Below, piece by piece: positions 1-12,946 of a stretch of DNA of 64,000 bases. Position 1 is the stretch's first letter. Each line of letters starts with the position of its first letter. Source of the stretch: Conoideocrella luteorostrata (lineage: Eukaryota; Ascomycota; Sordariomycetes; Hypocreales; Clavicipitaceae); the NCBI GenBank assembly GCA_032433595.1, contig JASWJB010000178.1:25608-89607 (forward strand). Reading direction: 5' to 3'. Under the pieces are notes generated by a model. That model did no database searches and was not told where the DNA came from. It saw only the letters and a program-made list of their open reading frames with translations. The translations under genes and the position numbers were made by a program.

Positions 1-951
1 TGTGCTGCCATACTCCGTACATTCACAGGTTTCGATCAGGAAAGCGACCATGGACATAAGGCACGTGATTTATCTAGCTCGACGCACGGCCCGTTGCGGA
101 CCTTGCCCAACACGTGACTAAGCTCTGATGCTTGCCGCAGATTGTCGGGTGCTATCCAGCACAGAGAAGATAGAGGACCTTGGGCTGCACTTCGATATGG
201 GCCTCTAGCATTTTGCCAAAAGTATATGTTGGGCTTGCAGTAATTATCGCACGCCATCGCGCCACGATCGTTATTGTATGTGCTTCTTTGCGCCCGCTGT
301 TCCTCGGTGTTCATTGTGCTGAGGGGATCCCTCTTGAGCAAACCTGGATTCGTGTCATTACCCCAAGGGCAGGCTGAGCTGACTCTTCTTCTCCCTTTGA
401 AACAGCATAACCCCCAATCTGAGCACACAATTAAGCTCACGATCTTGCTCAATCTATTTATTTTCAATCACGCTCGGCGACTCATTATTGCCGTCTTCTG
501 ATCAACTCGATCTCGCCGACCCGCGTTCGCGACTCCACCAATCTGCTCGAAATTACTCCACCTTCCGATGCGGCATTGAGGATTGTTACGAGACCTTCAG
601 ACGCAAAAGCCTCGGGCTCCTACCACGGCACAAGCTGGAGCCTTCGATCATCCGAGCCCATGCGCAAACGCGAACCTCACGACCCACCATCTCATTTTAT
701 CTATACGTGAACGATTGCCACAGATCATCCTCGTCCGGCAACCGGTCTAGCAATCCCACCATCGCACACTCCAAGTTCTCGAGAGGAGGACAGATGGTAA
801 CCCGGCCGAATTTTGGTGAATCGACATATATATCCTCCTGATAACAACTGCAGGCTCTGCCAAGCACATCAACCCTCGCTGCTGCCGAGCCCCGTGCCGG
901 CGAGCCTCCACCAAACCCTCTGGCTGCTAGCTTGCCAACGACATCAGCGGC
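1..951 (+). promoter_or_regulatory. Upstream and leader region of CCR4
   Basis: No gene is supported here; the open frames on both strands resemble nothing I know. The stretch holds one TACTCCGTA motif (11-20) and two CACGTGA E-box-like sites (62-68 and 111-117). The 200 bases before the CCR4 start are pyrimidine-rich. An in-frame TAG lies about 20 codons before the ATG at 952, so the coding region cannot extend upstream without a further exon. Confidence 0.4.
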
Positions 952-3144
952 ATGTACTCCCAAAACCATCAGCAAGGGCATAATGCTCGGCTGAATGGGG
1001 CGGGCCGTGGAATGCCCAGCATGATGTACAATTTCCAACATGGTCAGCACCAACACCCGTCCCAGGCCCAGCATCATCAGGGCATGCAGCACGACCACGG
1101 CATGTCTTCGGCAAACGGCCTCGGCCATCACACCCCCTTTGGATCTAACGCACTCTCTAATTCAAATGCATTCAACTCTGGTGTGTTATCCAATGGACAC
1201 ACGCCGAGCTCACGTGGCGGCCAAGTTCCCCAAAACGAGATGTGGCAGGAGCAGATGCGTATGCATAAAGAGGCAGAACGAGCTCACTCCGCCATGACCG
1301 ATCAGCAACAACCGCACTATTATGCGAGACTCAAAGCGTCGGAGAACAGGGGTATTGGAGGACCCCCCCCTAGTAGTGGCAGAACGCAAGCTGATGGCGA
1401 AAACGACCCGGAAGACAGAAGACGGCCGTATCTTCTGGAGCAGGAGACGACTCGGCAAGACTGGCACAATATGGATATGTCAGGACAGGGTCTGCGAAAC
1501 CTGGCACTCGAGCTCTTCCAATACAGATTCCTCAACGAACTTTACATCGCCTCCAACAAGCTTACAAGACTGCCCAAGGAAATTGGTGAGTTGCGGCAGC
1601 TGCGCCATCTCGACGCCTCCTACAATCAAATATCGGAGCTACCGGCCGAGCTTGGCATGTGCACATATCTCAAGAACCTGCTACTTTTCAACAACGACAT
1701 CCGAGATCTACCGTTCGAGCTGGGGTCTCTCCATCTGTTGGAAATGCTAGGAATCGAAGGGAACCCGATAGATCCTGCCTGGAAGCAAGAGGTCATGGAG
1801 AAAGGCACAAAAAGTGTCATTACGGCCCTCAAAGAAGGGGCTCCAAGTAAGCCTCTCCTTTCATTGAAATGAGACGAACACAATGAAGAGCATTTACTGA
1901 CCCGGTTTGGTTTTACTGTAGTTCCCGAACCACCCCCTCCGCGGAAAGAAATCACCATCCAAGAGGATGTCTCACCGAATTTGGAACGAATCAAAGTATT
2001 CTCATGGAATATTTTGTGCGACAAATACGCCACCCCACAGACATACGGTTATACTCCAACAAACGCATTGGATTGGCAATATCGCAAGGGTTGCATTCTG
2101 GAGGAATTACGGCTTCGCGATGCTGACTTTTTGAGCTTACAAGAAGTGGCAACAGACGCGTTCAAAGAAGATTTATGTCCTGACTTGGCCCAGATGGATT
2201 ACAGAGGTGTTCACTGGCCCAAGTCGCGCGCCAGGACCATGTCCGAGAAGGATGCGCAAACTGTAGATGGATGTGCCGTGTTCTACAAACAGAGCAAGTA
2301 TATTCTGCTGGACAAGCAGCTTATCGAGTTTGCCACCATTGCCATCAACCGACCCGATATGAAGAATCAGCACGATGTTTTCAACCGAGTGATGCCGAAA
2401 GACAACATCGCCGTTATTTGCTTCTTTGAATCTCGACTCACCGGTGCCCGCATTATTTTGGTCAATGTTCATCTGACGTGGGATTCAGTCCTCGCTGATG
2501 TCAAGGTTATCCAGACGGGCATTCTTATGGAACACGTCACCAAATTGGCCGAAAAATACGCCAGATGGCCGGCGGTCAAAGACAAAAAGCTGATTGTCGG
2601 CCCGCTTGGGGACGATGCTGAAGCCCCAAAGCCCCAAGCTGAACCTGGGCCGAGCCAAGAGTACCGTTCAAATACGGACATACCACTTATTGTGGCTGGC
2701 GACTTCAACTCAACAGAAAACTCATCGGTGTACGAGCTGTTGTCGTTGGGCCGGGTACCTCCTGATCACGAGGAATTAGGGGACTATCAATACGGCAGCT
2801 TCACTAGAGACGGTATCGAACATCCTTTTAGTCTGAGAGACGCCTATGCGCACACCAAGAGGACAGCCGACGACATGCCCTTCACAAACTACACGCCAGG
2901 CTTCGCAGATGTCATTGATTACATTTGGTACACCACCAATACTCTGGAAGTTGTGGACTTGTTGGGACCCCCGGATCCTGGTTATCTTAAGAGAATGCCC
3001 GCGTTCCCCCACTGGCACTTTCCTGCCGACCACATTCAAATCATGGCCGAGTTTGTCATCAAAGCGAGGAAAGAAAAGAAGCAGAATCAGGATAGAGATC
3101 AGCAGCCAGATTCTGGCGGTGCGTCAGGGTCAGGACGCGGGTAA
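952..3144 (+). CDS. ccr4: CCR4, CCR4-NOT complex 3'-5' poly(A) exonuclease
   Basis: Two exons, 952-1846 and 1922-3144 (75-nt intron), give about 705 residues. Residues 1-165 are rich in His, Gln, Asn and Ser. About 170-280 form leucine-rich repeats (LYIASNKLTRLPKEIGELRQL and similar), the surface that binds the CAF1/NOT scaffold in known CCR4 proteins. From about 318 the endonuclease/exonuclease/phosphatase fold follows, with the metal and catalytic motifs WNIL, SLQEV, GDFNS, DVIDYIWYT and PADH. The protein shortens mRNA poly(A) tails in the cytoplasm. The tail after the nuclease is charged and ends in Gly/Ser. The ATG at 952 is preceded by an in-frame stop. LRR plus EEP is diagnostic of CCR4 as opposed to other EEP nucleases. 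Confidence 0.95.
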
Positions 3145-4083
3145 TGGTGACGGAGTGACACAAGGCTCAAGAATTTGAGCAAATGGTGTTGTTTCTCACA
3201 AAGGTGCATCGAGCAACCATTGCGCGAATGTACCTCAAATCTGGATGTAGTTTTTTTTTGGGTTTTTTTGCAAATGGAGTTCAAGGATCTTTGCACGGTC
3301 GAGGGCTGGACCGGGTGATACGTGTACCTGTGGCATGTAAACAGATGGGAAGGCGAAGGCGAAGGCGAGGCGAGAAGGGTACAACCGGGGGGACGGGGTT
3401 GGTTTTGTAGGACTTGTAGGAGTTGATTGACGACCTTGTTTTCTGTTCATTACTTATCTTGGTATGTCTATACCAGCGGGAGTGAATGTCGCCGTAGAGC
3501 GATTTTGTAAAACAATGCCTAATGGAGTATGCTTTATTGCCCTATGAGTTGGTTTTGTGTAGTTTAAGGGTTTTTACGTGCGACTGACGGCGCTGCAAAT
3601 ACCAGAATTCTTTCAATCCTGCACACAAAGGCTGGGTAAGTTGAACCCTTTCTCCTCGTACTATGACGCACACCAGGTGGCATATTCGAGACCAAGGGTT
3701 TGTCCGCTGGCGGACAAGACGGCGTGTCACAATGGAGTAGTGTGTACCATGAAAAGAATGATGATGGCGCTTGATGAAGTTGGCATTTTGTGACAGCATC
3801 AATCGTACCACTCACTGCCTCGTGCAACACGTGCTGCCAACTTTCTCGAGTGGAGCATTTTAAGCTTAATCTTGTACAACAAGAGCGCTGCTCCGAACGA
3901 AACCGTGCGAACCGTACGCCGTCCTGATGTCCCCCATGTACAAACTAGCTGGGGGTGGCGCTGGCGTTGGCGTCCCGTTGGAAGCCTACCGGCTCGCATT
4001 CTAGCTAGCACGTTTTCATTTTCAATCGTCAATCTACAAGCCTAACGCCCACGACCTGCCGCTTAACTCCTCTTTCATGATAG
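3145..4083. other. Intergenic, no gene seen
   Basis: This is the CCR4 3' flank up to the mobile element. It contains T-runs and a GAAGGC/GGCGAA simple repeat near 3350-3375. No coding signal is supported on either strand. Confidence 0.5.
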
Positions 4084-4225
4084 AGTGCCCAGCGCGGGCA
4101 AGCAAATATACCGGACTCGAAAACAAATACTGTATGCAGGTCGACCTAATAACCACAAACGTGCTAGATACCCCACCCGCCAAGACAGGGGAGAAGGTAC
4201 CTTCTAAGTTTTTGATCCCGTCACC
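4084..4225 (+). repeat. Left terminal inverted repeat of the MULE-like element
   Basis: It pairs with 4943-5095. The shared core runs from GGCAAGCAAAT (4098) to GATCCCGTCACC (ending 4225). Relative to the right copy it lacks four bases after GCAAAT and one G before GTCGAC. Confidence 0.85.
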
Positions 4226-4366
4226 GGCCCCTGAACGCGTGCACACTGCAAGCTGCTTTCAACGCCTTCAACTGGTCGCAACGGCTTGCTCGCGATGCAC
4301 TTTTCAACTCACAACACATCACCAAAAGCCTCAATCTTGACCTAGTCTTCGGGCCCCGACCTTATC

Positions 4367-4894
4367 ATGGATAGCTCTATTGATCACCTTAATTTTCTTA
4401 CGATTGAAGAAGCGTACGACGCTTTGCGGGAGTCTCAACGGGCCAAGGGTTTCGTGATTACAAAGGCTAGCAGCAAACGATGCCGGCGGACGGGCACAAA
4501 GTTAAATGTCACGATACACTGCCAAAAAGGCGGCAATTATCGACCTTATGCTTTAAAAGCAAGCAAATACAAGACATCTACAAAGAAGATAAATTGTCCC
4601 TTCCAAGCAACTATCCGATTCCACGAAGACAATCAAACCTACCGAATTTACATGCAAAACACCACACACAATCACGAAGAGATAAAAGATCCTACGGGGT
4701 CAAGCAGACTACGGCGTCAAAGTCAAGAGAAATTTGGCTTATCAAGAATAAAGACGTTAATTACAACCAAAAGCCAGTGCAAGAGATTGACTTCCAAGGG
4801 GGTTGCCCGCCAAATTAGATGCGAATTTCCAGAGGTCCTTATCACAGAAATGGATGTGTTTTTCTTCCGGCGTCAACTTCGTCTTGCTGAGTAA
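4367..4894 (+). CDS. FAR1/WRKY-GCM-type zinc-finger protein inside the MULE-like element
   Basis: Uninterrupted 175-residue ORF. The middle part shows the FAR1-family N-terminal zinc-binding pattern: a Cys in TIHCQKGG, a second in INCPFQAT and an HNH at TTHNHEE, with aromatic and basic residues between. The last 50 residues (KGVARQIRCEFPEVLITEMDVFFFRRQLR) resemble the linker that normally precedes the MULE transposase domain, but the ORF stops there, so no DDE catalytic core is encoded. In intact elements this domain binds the terminal repeats. Here it could be a remnant of an internal deletion or a small DNA-binding protein in its own right. Expression is unknown. Confidence 0.7.
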   Translation: MDSSIDHLNFLTIEEAYDALRESQRAKGFVITKASSKRCRRTGTKLNVTIHCQKGGNYRPYALKASKYKTSTKKINCPFQATIRFHEDNQTYRIYMQNTTHNHEEIKDPTGSSRLRRQSQEKFGLSRIKTLITTKSQCKRLTSKGVARQIRCEFPEVLITEMDVFFFRRQLRLAE

Positions 4895-4942
4895 TAAGTG
4901 TGTCTTCTGCAACGCTGTACAGACACGCGTGTCGCGACCGTA

Positions 4943-5095
4943 GGTGACGGGATCAAAAACTTAGAAGGTACCTTCTCCCCTGTCTTGGCGGATGGGGTAC
5001 CTAGCACGTTTGTGGTTATTATGTCGACCCTGCATACAGTATTTGTTTTCGAGTCCGGTATAACTATTTGCTTGCCCGCCCAGCGCGGCTTACCC
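4943..5095 (-). repeat. Right terminal inverted repeat of the MULE-like element
   Basis: This is the reverse complement of the left repeat over about 130 bp at very high identity. Its last base supplies the G of the TAG stop codon that ends the adjacent ankyrin reading frame on the minus strand. Confidence 0.85.
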
Positions 5096-6094
5096 TAGCA
5101 CTGAAATACGTTTATAGCCTGTTTAGAGCTCCTCTTCTTCGTTATTCCCAATGCTGGCCCTGCCGGTGCAAGGAGCAGTCTTACGATACTCTGATGACCC
5201 ATGGCAGAAGCTAACGACAAGGGAGTTTTCTTGTCACAGTTTCGTGAGTCTGGATCAGTTCTTCCGGTCTTAAGCAGTAAGTCCACCACAACCTTGTGAC
5301 CATAAGCCGCAGCGCAAGACAGCGTCATCGGATTGTCCATGTCCATGGAGTCGATGTCAACATTGTCTCCCTCGATGGCATGGCCAATGAGAAACATGTT
5401 GCCGGTTTCTGCAGCCAATAAATATGTTTCTCGGTATATCTGACCATCAACACTACCATTAAGGAGCTCCGCTCTCGCTTCCAAGCCTTCATTGGCTGCC
5501 CAAGAAAGTGGCGAACGTCCACTTCCATCGTTCTCTACCAGACTTACACCTTTCTCAAGAAGCAAGCTCATTGTCCTTCCATGCCCTGCACCGGCAGCCC
5601 AGGATAGAGGTGTCCGTCCGCTAGTATCTTTCTCATCCAGGCTGACATCATGTTTAAGAAGCAGTTCCACTGTCGCTTTACGTCCTTGACCAGCTACCCA
5701 GGACAGAGGTGTCCGTCCATTAACATCTTGAAATTTTGCCAGCATTTTAAATACTTTTTTTGTGTCGTCCAAAGGCTGCGCCCTGAAGAGCGCCACCGTA
5801 TTGGCCTCCTTGCGCGTTGACATTAGCACCCTTCCTCAGTAGCATGTCCACGATCCCGTCGTGTCCTACGTGGGAAGCAGCTTGCAAAGCACTGCCATAT
5901 TCTCCGCCTCGCACGTTGACGTCCGCTCCCTTACCAATAAGATCTCTTACAGCCGCCACGAGCCCATGGAGGCAAGCGTAGTAGAGCCTGGAGCTCCGTG
6001 GGGGACCCGGGTTGTGGCTCCAATGGATATCAGCCTGGTACAATCGAGCCCATCGTTGGAATGTCGCTTCCGTCTCCAGAAACCTAAATATTGA
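5095..6094 (-). pseudogene. Decayed C-terminal fragment of a NACHT/ankyrin-repeat protein
   Basis: Reading the minus strand from 6094, the frame opens with ATFQRWARLYQ and RLYYACLHGL, the segment that links the NACHT region to ankyrin repeats in fungal STAND proteins, then runs through about eight ankyrin-like repeats (GADVNVRGGEYGSALQAAS; NGRTPLSWVAGQG; SGRTPLSWAAGAG; KTPLSLASAMGHQ). There is no ATG at the front; the nearest upstream in-frame codon is TGA (6095-6097). A run of seven A (5755-5761 on the complement) breaks the frame between HKK and VFKML. The frame ends at TAG made by the junction with the transposon repeat. The fragment has therefore lost its 5' end, is frameshifted and is cut off at the 3' end. 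It lies 29 bases downstream of the kinase gene in the same orientation. A sequencing error in the A-run would leave it still lacking both ends. Confidence 0.75.
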
Positions 6095-6123
6095 TCAAAC
6101 TCAGAGTTATCAGAGCTACTGTA

Positions 6124-8607
<2,484 letters not shown>

Positions 8608-9978
8608 CTAATGCAGCAGAATATCATAACCGTCCTTCGTGATCCTCACCTCTTCCGCCCCATAGCCGTACTTCCGCCGTATCAACTCAAAGATGATCAA
8701 GCCCGCGCTCGTACTGGGAACCTGTCTGATCGTGTTCCACCAAAACCCTCTATACAGCCATTTCACCAGGCTCTGTCTCTCTGCAGCTGCTTCAGTCGCG
8801 CACCCTGCCCAAGTCTCCTGGTAGGCACGATAGTAGGCGCGAAGCATCCTCCACGGCCGGCGCGGCTGATCCGGATTCGCAGCCCGGGCTGCTCTATACT
8901 TGGCCGCCCTGGCGTCCAAGTCCTCCAAATGGTCCCAATGCTTGACTTGAAAATGCGACAAGGGATGCAAAAGAAGCTGCTGAGAAAAAGAGGCGCTAAA
9001 TCCAGCGGCGAAGAGAAACATGGGCTCTATGGCGTAATGCGGTCGAATGGCGGTGACTTCGCTGTGCTTGTCCTTCTCGGCGGGTCTCTTCATAGCGAGA
9101 ACGTCGACAATGTCCTGGCCCAGTCCGCTGTAATACCAGGTCACGAAGCGATAATACCCTTGGGCTTTGACATACTCGAACATGCTGAAAAAGACGGCAC
9201 TGCCCAAACTGTCCTTTGCAAACGACAAGCCCCAACCAGCAAAAATGCCCCGGACGCCAATTTCTCGCAACTTCTCTGCGCCGAAAGTCCACATGCTCCG
9301 GGGCCGTTTGCTCCCGTCAGAAGGCATCAAGTCGTGGTGGTCATATCGAGCCTGGAGGGCATCCAGGGGCGCGGCAAGAACACTCTGTAGACCACCGGCT
9401 AGGAACCCCGCCGTGAAGGTGTGGGCAGGTGATGGCGGCGGGTAGACTCTCTTGGTGGCTTTGGAACTCTCCTCGTGTAAATGGCCAAGAATATGTAAAT
9501 AGCTCGTGTACAAGACTGCGCCGACACCGACGTTGGCGATGAGAGGCGGCAGGATTTGATGAGGCACCACGCTCCAACCTTGCTGTTTGATAGCCGAAGT
9601 GAGGACCCCGGGCGTTGTGCCCCTCATCCATATCCAGGCATGTCGTAGAAACACTCGAGTTCTGGAAGCTGAGTGGTCATTTGCGACAGCCTCCAACATG
9701 CGTTTGATTTGTTGGCCGTGAACAATCCGCGCATACGCCAGGTAATCGACGCGGGTCCGGAAAAACGCCTTGGCAGGAGCACGGAAGTAAAACGCAACGA
9801 GCTGAGCACTTAAAGCCCGCACGCCGGCTGCAGACGCCGCAGTCGCAGCATTGCTACGAGGCGCCCGGTCAGGGTAATCTTCAGGGTTTGCTATGACGGG
9901 CAACACGCCCATGGAGGGCTCTGGGGACCATGTCGGAGGGACCCAGCTGGGAGGAGCAGCGTCATTGCGGCTGGGCAT
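8608..9978 (-). CDS. Fungal mitochondrial carrier family protein
   Basis: Single-exon ORF of 456 residues. The mitochondrial-carrier fold is suggested by PLDALQAR (about residue 205), a form of the PxDxxxxR signature that ends odd-numbered helices, preceded by a Gly-rich helix (FTAGFLAGGLQSVLAAP) and followed by GVRGIFAGWGLSFAKDSLGSAVFF, which matches the matrix-loop/even-helix pattern. The C-terminal part has FAAGFSASFSQQLLLHPLSHFQVKHW and GFWWNTIRQVPSTSAGLIIFE. The signature is degenerate in the other repeats. The protein is longer than the usual 300 residues because of N-terminal and inter-repeat extensions. The substrate cannot be named. The likely location is the mitochondrial inner membrane. 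Confidence 0.8.
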   Translation of the reverse strand: MPSRNDAAPPSWVPPTWSPEPSMGVLPVIANPEDYPDRAPRSNAATAASAAGVRALSAQLVAFYFRAPAKAFFRTRVDYLAYARIVHGQQIKRMLEAVANDHSASRTRVFLRHAWIWMRGTTPGVLTSAIKQQGWSVVPHQILPPLIANVGVGAVLYTSYLHILGHLHEESSKATKRVYPPPSPAHTFTAGFLAGGLQSVLAAPLDALQARYDHHDLMPSDGSKRPRSMWTFGAEKLREIGVRGIFAGWGLSFAKDSLGSAVFFSMFEYVKAQGYYRFVTWYYSGLGQDIVDVLAMKRPAEKDKHSEVTAIRPHYAIEPMFLFAAGFSASFSQQLLLHPLSHFQVKHWDHLEDLDARAAKYRAARAANPDQPRRPWRMLRAYYRAYQETWAGCATEAAAERQSLVKWLYRGFWWNTIRQVPSTSAGLIIFELIRRKYGYGAEEVRITKDGYDILLH

Positions 9979-10514
9979 GGCTTTGACAGACCATGTTGGA
10001 TAGGGGAAATGCTCCTGTTCTGAAGGATTCCCCGGCCGGTGGGTGCGGGCAAGCGTTGAGATGTTGTTGTCAGCGTGTTGGTGAGGGTAATGAGACGCGA
10101 GTTGGCCTGAAGATGAAGGTAAAGATGAGATGAGACTGTTGATGACTAAGAATCTGTATAGCCAGCCAGGTGAGGCCGCTTTACAGAAAAAGGCGCATCA
10201 GGAGCATAGCTAAGAAGTCTTTGTGTTATTATGTCTTTCTCTATTCATCTCCTCTATGTGTTTAATAAAAAATGACGACAACGAAAAGTCATGCTTTTGA
10301 TTGAAGGTAGCGGCATTATGTACTGATGGATACTTGCGTCGACGTCCATGCATGCGCGTGCCACCTCCCACCTGACCCTACCTAGCCTACAGACCTCTTC
10401 CTTGCCCTCAACATCAACGCCGCCTGATCAGCCTATGAAGCTAACCAACTCGCTTTCGCAATGCAACCGTCCGCCATGCTTGTTTCTCACCCCAAACGCT
10501 CTAAACTCCGACAT
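9979..10514. other. Intergenic, no gene seen
   Basis: About 540 bases between two minus-strand genes: the promoter of the carrier gene and the 3' flank of the amidohydrolase. AT-rich near 10255-10290. No coding or RNA signal is supported. Confidence 0.5.
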
Positions 10515-11933
10515 CTATTCAATCGCCGTTTCTGCCTGAACAACATCCTCCGGCAAACCACTCCATCGACTCATGTAGACCCGACCATTCTTAATGACCA
10601 CTAAAACCGTTTTCTTCGGCTCGCCCAAGATGGACACATCCTCCAACGGATTTCCATTAAGTATCAGCAAATCTGCTGCAAAGCCTTCCTTCACCTGGCC
10701 CAAGAACTTCTCCTGTCTCAACATCTTGGCAGCATTAATCGTTGCCCCCTGCAAAACAGTCTTATTGCTTAGTGCTCTTGCTCGAATACTAAATTCCCGG
10801 CTCTGTTCTTCGTGGAGTGGTCCCAGCAGATCAGACCCGTGGCAAATAGTAACACCCGCCTCCTCAGCAAGTCGTAGTGACTCAAGACCCTTGCTTAGAA
10901 CTTCGCGATTCTTTTCACGGTTCGCGGGCGGTAAAAACCCAGCGTACTTGCTGGACCCCATGGCGTCGTATGTGACGAGCGTGGGTGTAAGCCAGATGTC
11001 CCGCTTGGCCATGTATTGCGCGGTTTCTGCATCGATGAAGTTGCCGTGCTCAATTCCCTTCACGCCGTTGTCTACGGCGTGGCGAATCGCTTTGGGTGTG
11101 TATGCGTGAGCGGTGACATACGTGCCGAATGTGTCTGCTACTTCCGTAATGGCCTGGATCTCAGCAGCTGTGAATTGCGTGTTTTCCAACTTGTCGGTCG
11201 GAGAAGCCACGCCGCCGCCGGCCATGATCTTGATAAAGTCAGCTCCCGTACGGAGCTGTTCTCTCGTGGCTTGGATGCAGCCGGGGACTCCGTCAACCAC
11301 ACTTGCTAGACCGCTGTCACCACCACAGCACTTTTGCTTTTCGTGAATGCCTCTCATGTCTCCGTGCCCACCTGTCTGAGATAATGCCTTGTTTGAAATC
11401 ACAAGTCGCGGCCCAGGAAATACATCGTCGTCAATTGCTTCCTTTAGAGCCAGGGTAGCACCTCCCGTGTCGCGCACAGCAGTGAAGCCCCGGCTGAGTA
11501 TTTGCTTGCAAAGGAAGGGCTGTCGGAAGTAGGATATGGCGGCGTCTGGAGAAGAGAGTCCTGCACTTAAGCTTGCATCACCGGCAACTGACGTAAGATG
11601 CACGTGGCAGTCGATGAGACCTGGGCAAATGTACTTGCCCGCAACATTCACTACAATATCACCCGAGGACGCCAAGATCTCACTTGCAATTTCTTTAATG
11701 ATGCCACCAGCAAGCTTGATGCTTTGGTTCTTGTGGATTGAACCACTGGCGGAGTCGACAATGCTGGCATTCCTGAGAATGTAGGTTTTCTGAGAGGGAA
11801 GTTTCCAAGGCTTGATGAGTGTCGCCGGCACGGCCTTGGCAGAGGCGTTGCTGTCGACGGGACCAGTTACGGTGCTAGTCGTTTGCATTGGTTGCGAAGC
11901 CATTATGGCCTCTTGGGCTTTCCGAATTGTCAT
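10515..11933 (-). CDS. Metal-dependent amidohydrolase (imidazolonepropionase/prolidase-like)
   Basis: Single-exon ORF of 472 residues, or 462 if the second Met (11903) is the start. It belongs to the amidohydrolase superfamily with a split beta domain and a TIM barrel. Metal ligands are visible: His110 and His112 in GLIDCHVHLTS, the probable carboxylated Lys235 in DFIKIMAGGG, His276 in TAHAYTPKA, His296 in GIEHGN, and Asp368 in CHGSDLLG. ALSQTGGHGDMRG and GFAADLLILNGNPLEDV are typical of the clade holding fungal amidases such as ochratoxinase and bacterial Xaa-Pro or imidazolonepropionase-like enzymes. It probably hydrolyses an amide or lactam in the cytosol; the substrate is unknown. No signal peptide is visible. 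Confidence 0.9.
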   Translation of the reverse strand: MTIRKAQEAIMASQPMQTTSTVTGPVDSNASAKAVPATLIKPWKLPSQKTYILRNASIVDSASGSIHKNQSIKLAGGIIKEIASEILASSGDIVVNVAGKYICPGLIDCHVHLTSVAGDASLSAGLSSPDAAISYFRQPFLCKQILSRGFTAVRDTGGATLALKEAIDDDVFPGPRLVISNKALSQTGGHGDMRGIHEKQKCCGGDSGLASVVDGVPGCIQATREQLRTGADFIKIMAGGGVASPTDKLENTQFTAAEIQAITEVADTFGTYVTAHAYTPKAIRHAVDNGVKGIEHGNFIDAETAQYMAKRDIWLTPTLVTYDAMGSSKYAGFLPPANREKNREVLSKGLESLRLAEEAGVTICHGSDLLGPLHEEQSREFSIRARALSNKTVLQGATINAAKMLRQEKFLGQVKEGFAADLLILNGNPLEDVSILGEPKKTVLVVIKNGRVYMSRWSGLPEDVVQAETAIE

Positions 11934-12946
11934 CTATCAGTCAATTGGTCTGGACTGACTCGGAGTAAACTGAAAAGAGTGAGAAATGAATTGAACTGAA
12001 TGTATAAGTGGATGAGTGGAAGATGGATGATGGAATACTAACATCGAGATGAAGCGGGGTTAGATGCTCATTGTATTATCTGTGTTGTCGGATCCCCGTG
12101 GGGTATTATTATCCTATTACCTAGGATTGCATGCACGGCACGACAAGACCTAAGACTTGCCAAGTTGGGAATGGTGATACTACCAGCTGCGTTGGGTCAG
12201 CGACATTGGTCTTTCAATAATGCCCAACCTGCTAATCCAGCGGCTCAAGAGTGATTCATATCAAGATGATTCGATCATAGGCTGAAAGTTTGGCGGATGA
12301 CGTATGTCAGGCACCTGGCCGGGCTCATTGTTCTCATTAACGATTCAATTAATATGAAGACCAACATTGTGTGTTCCTCTTATCCTGCGGACGGACTACA
12401 TTTGCGAGTGGAGTACGGAATATATAAATGCTTGGTAGCGAACTTGTAAAGACGCAACAGCGGCAACAGCACAGAGAATTCTAGGTAAAGATGCGTTGAC
12501 ACTATGAATCACCATTTCTCAAGGTATATTTGGTAGAGACAGACTTCTTTATTTTGGAATGATTACTACCGCGCATTTAAAAGTCCTTTGCTGCGAGTTT
12601 CCATGATCCCGGCTTTGATTGTGCGGGTCCAGTACCCGACGAAATCCAACGAGCTCGACAATAACAACCTTACTTTACGACTTCCATACCCCTGGCAAAA
12701 TCAAGGCAATGTTGAGATTGCATCGAGTTACTCTATTTATCGCTGAGACTTTTCTGTATCCGCTTGTGTATTGACCTGGAACGTTTGATTGTACAGCTAT
12801 AGCTGAAAATGACCCCAATTTTGTACTCTGAAAATGCAACTGGCCATGGTTTTCCTTAACTCCGCTTACGCCGACTAAGGAATTTTACTTTATTTCGTTC
12901 CGTCATAATATCCAACCCTTGCCTGTCGCAACAGACCGATCCCAAA
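11934..12946. other. Intergenic, no gene seen
   Basis: About 1 kb between the amidohydrolase start and the ELP3 stop. It contains TATATAAA at 12420-12427, facing the plus strand with no gene behind it. Codon-like structure is absent on both strands. Confidence 0.5.

Larger units (their letters stand above)
4084..5095 (+). mobile_element. Short MULE-like DNA transposon with long terminal inverted repeats
   Basis: About 1.0 kb is bounded by inverted repeats of roughly 140 bp. The left inner segment (4098-4225) and the reverse complement of 4943-5075 differ by only about three substitutions and two small indels. The outer right end reads GGGTAAGCC inward; the left outer end is less well matched. 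Between the repeats lies one ORF with a FAR1-type DNA-binding domain and no transposase catalytic domain. Long TIRs plus a FAR1 domain indicate the Mutator-like (MULE) superfamily. I could not identify a target-site duplication: the flanks TAGCACTGA (right) and CTTTCATGA (left) do not match. The right end abuts an ankyrin gene relic. The copy is non-autonomous as it stands. Confidence 0.8.

Noticed and set aside
36..467. 143-residue minus-strand ORF at the left edge
   Set aside because: No family resemblance or signal, and it overlaps E-box and motif sequence; likely chance.
697..1131. 144-residue minus-strand ORF
   Set aside because: It is antisense to the His/Gln-rich first exon of CCR4 and reflects that low-complexity composition.
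4084..4110. Target-site duplication for the MULE-like element
   Set aside because: Nine-base flanks on the two sides do not match; the left outer end seems altered.
8608..12000. Metabolite gene cluster formed by carrier, amidohydrolase and, further on, oxidoreductase and GST
   Set aside because: No backbone synthase is present and housekeeping genes (ELP3, LSC1, UBC1, RPT2) lie between them.
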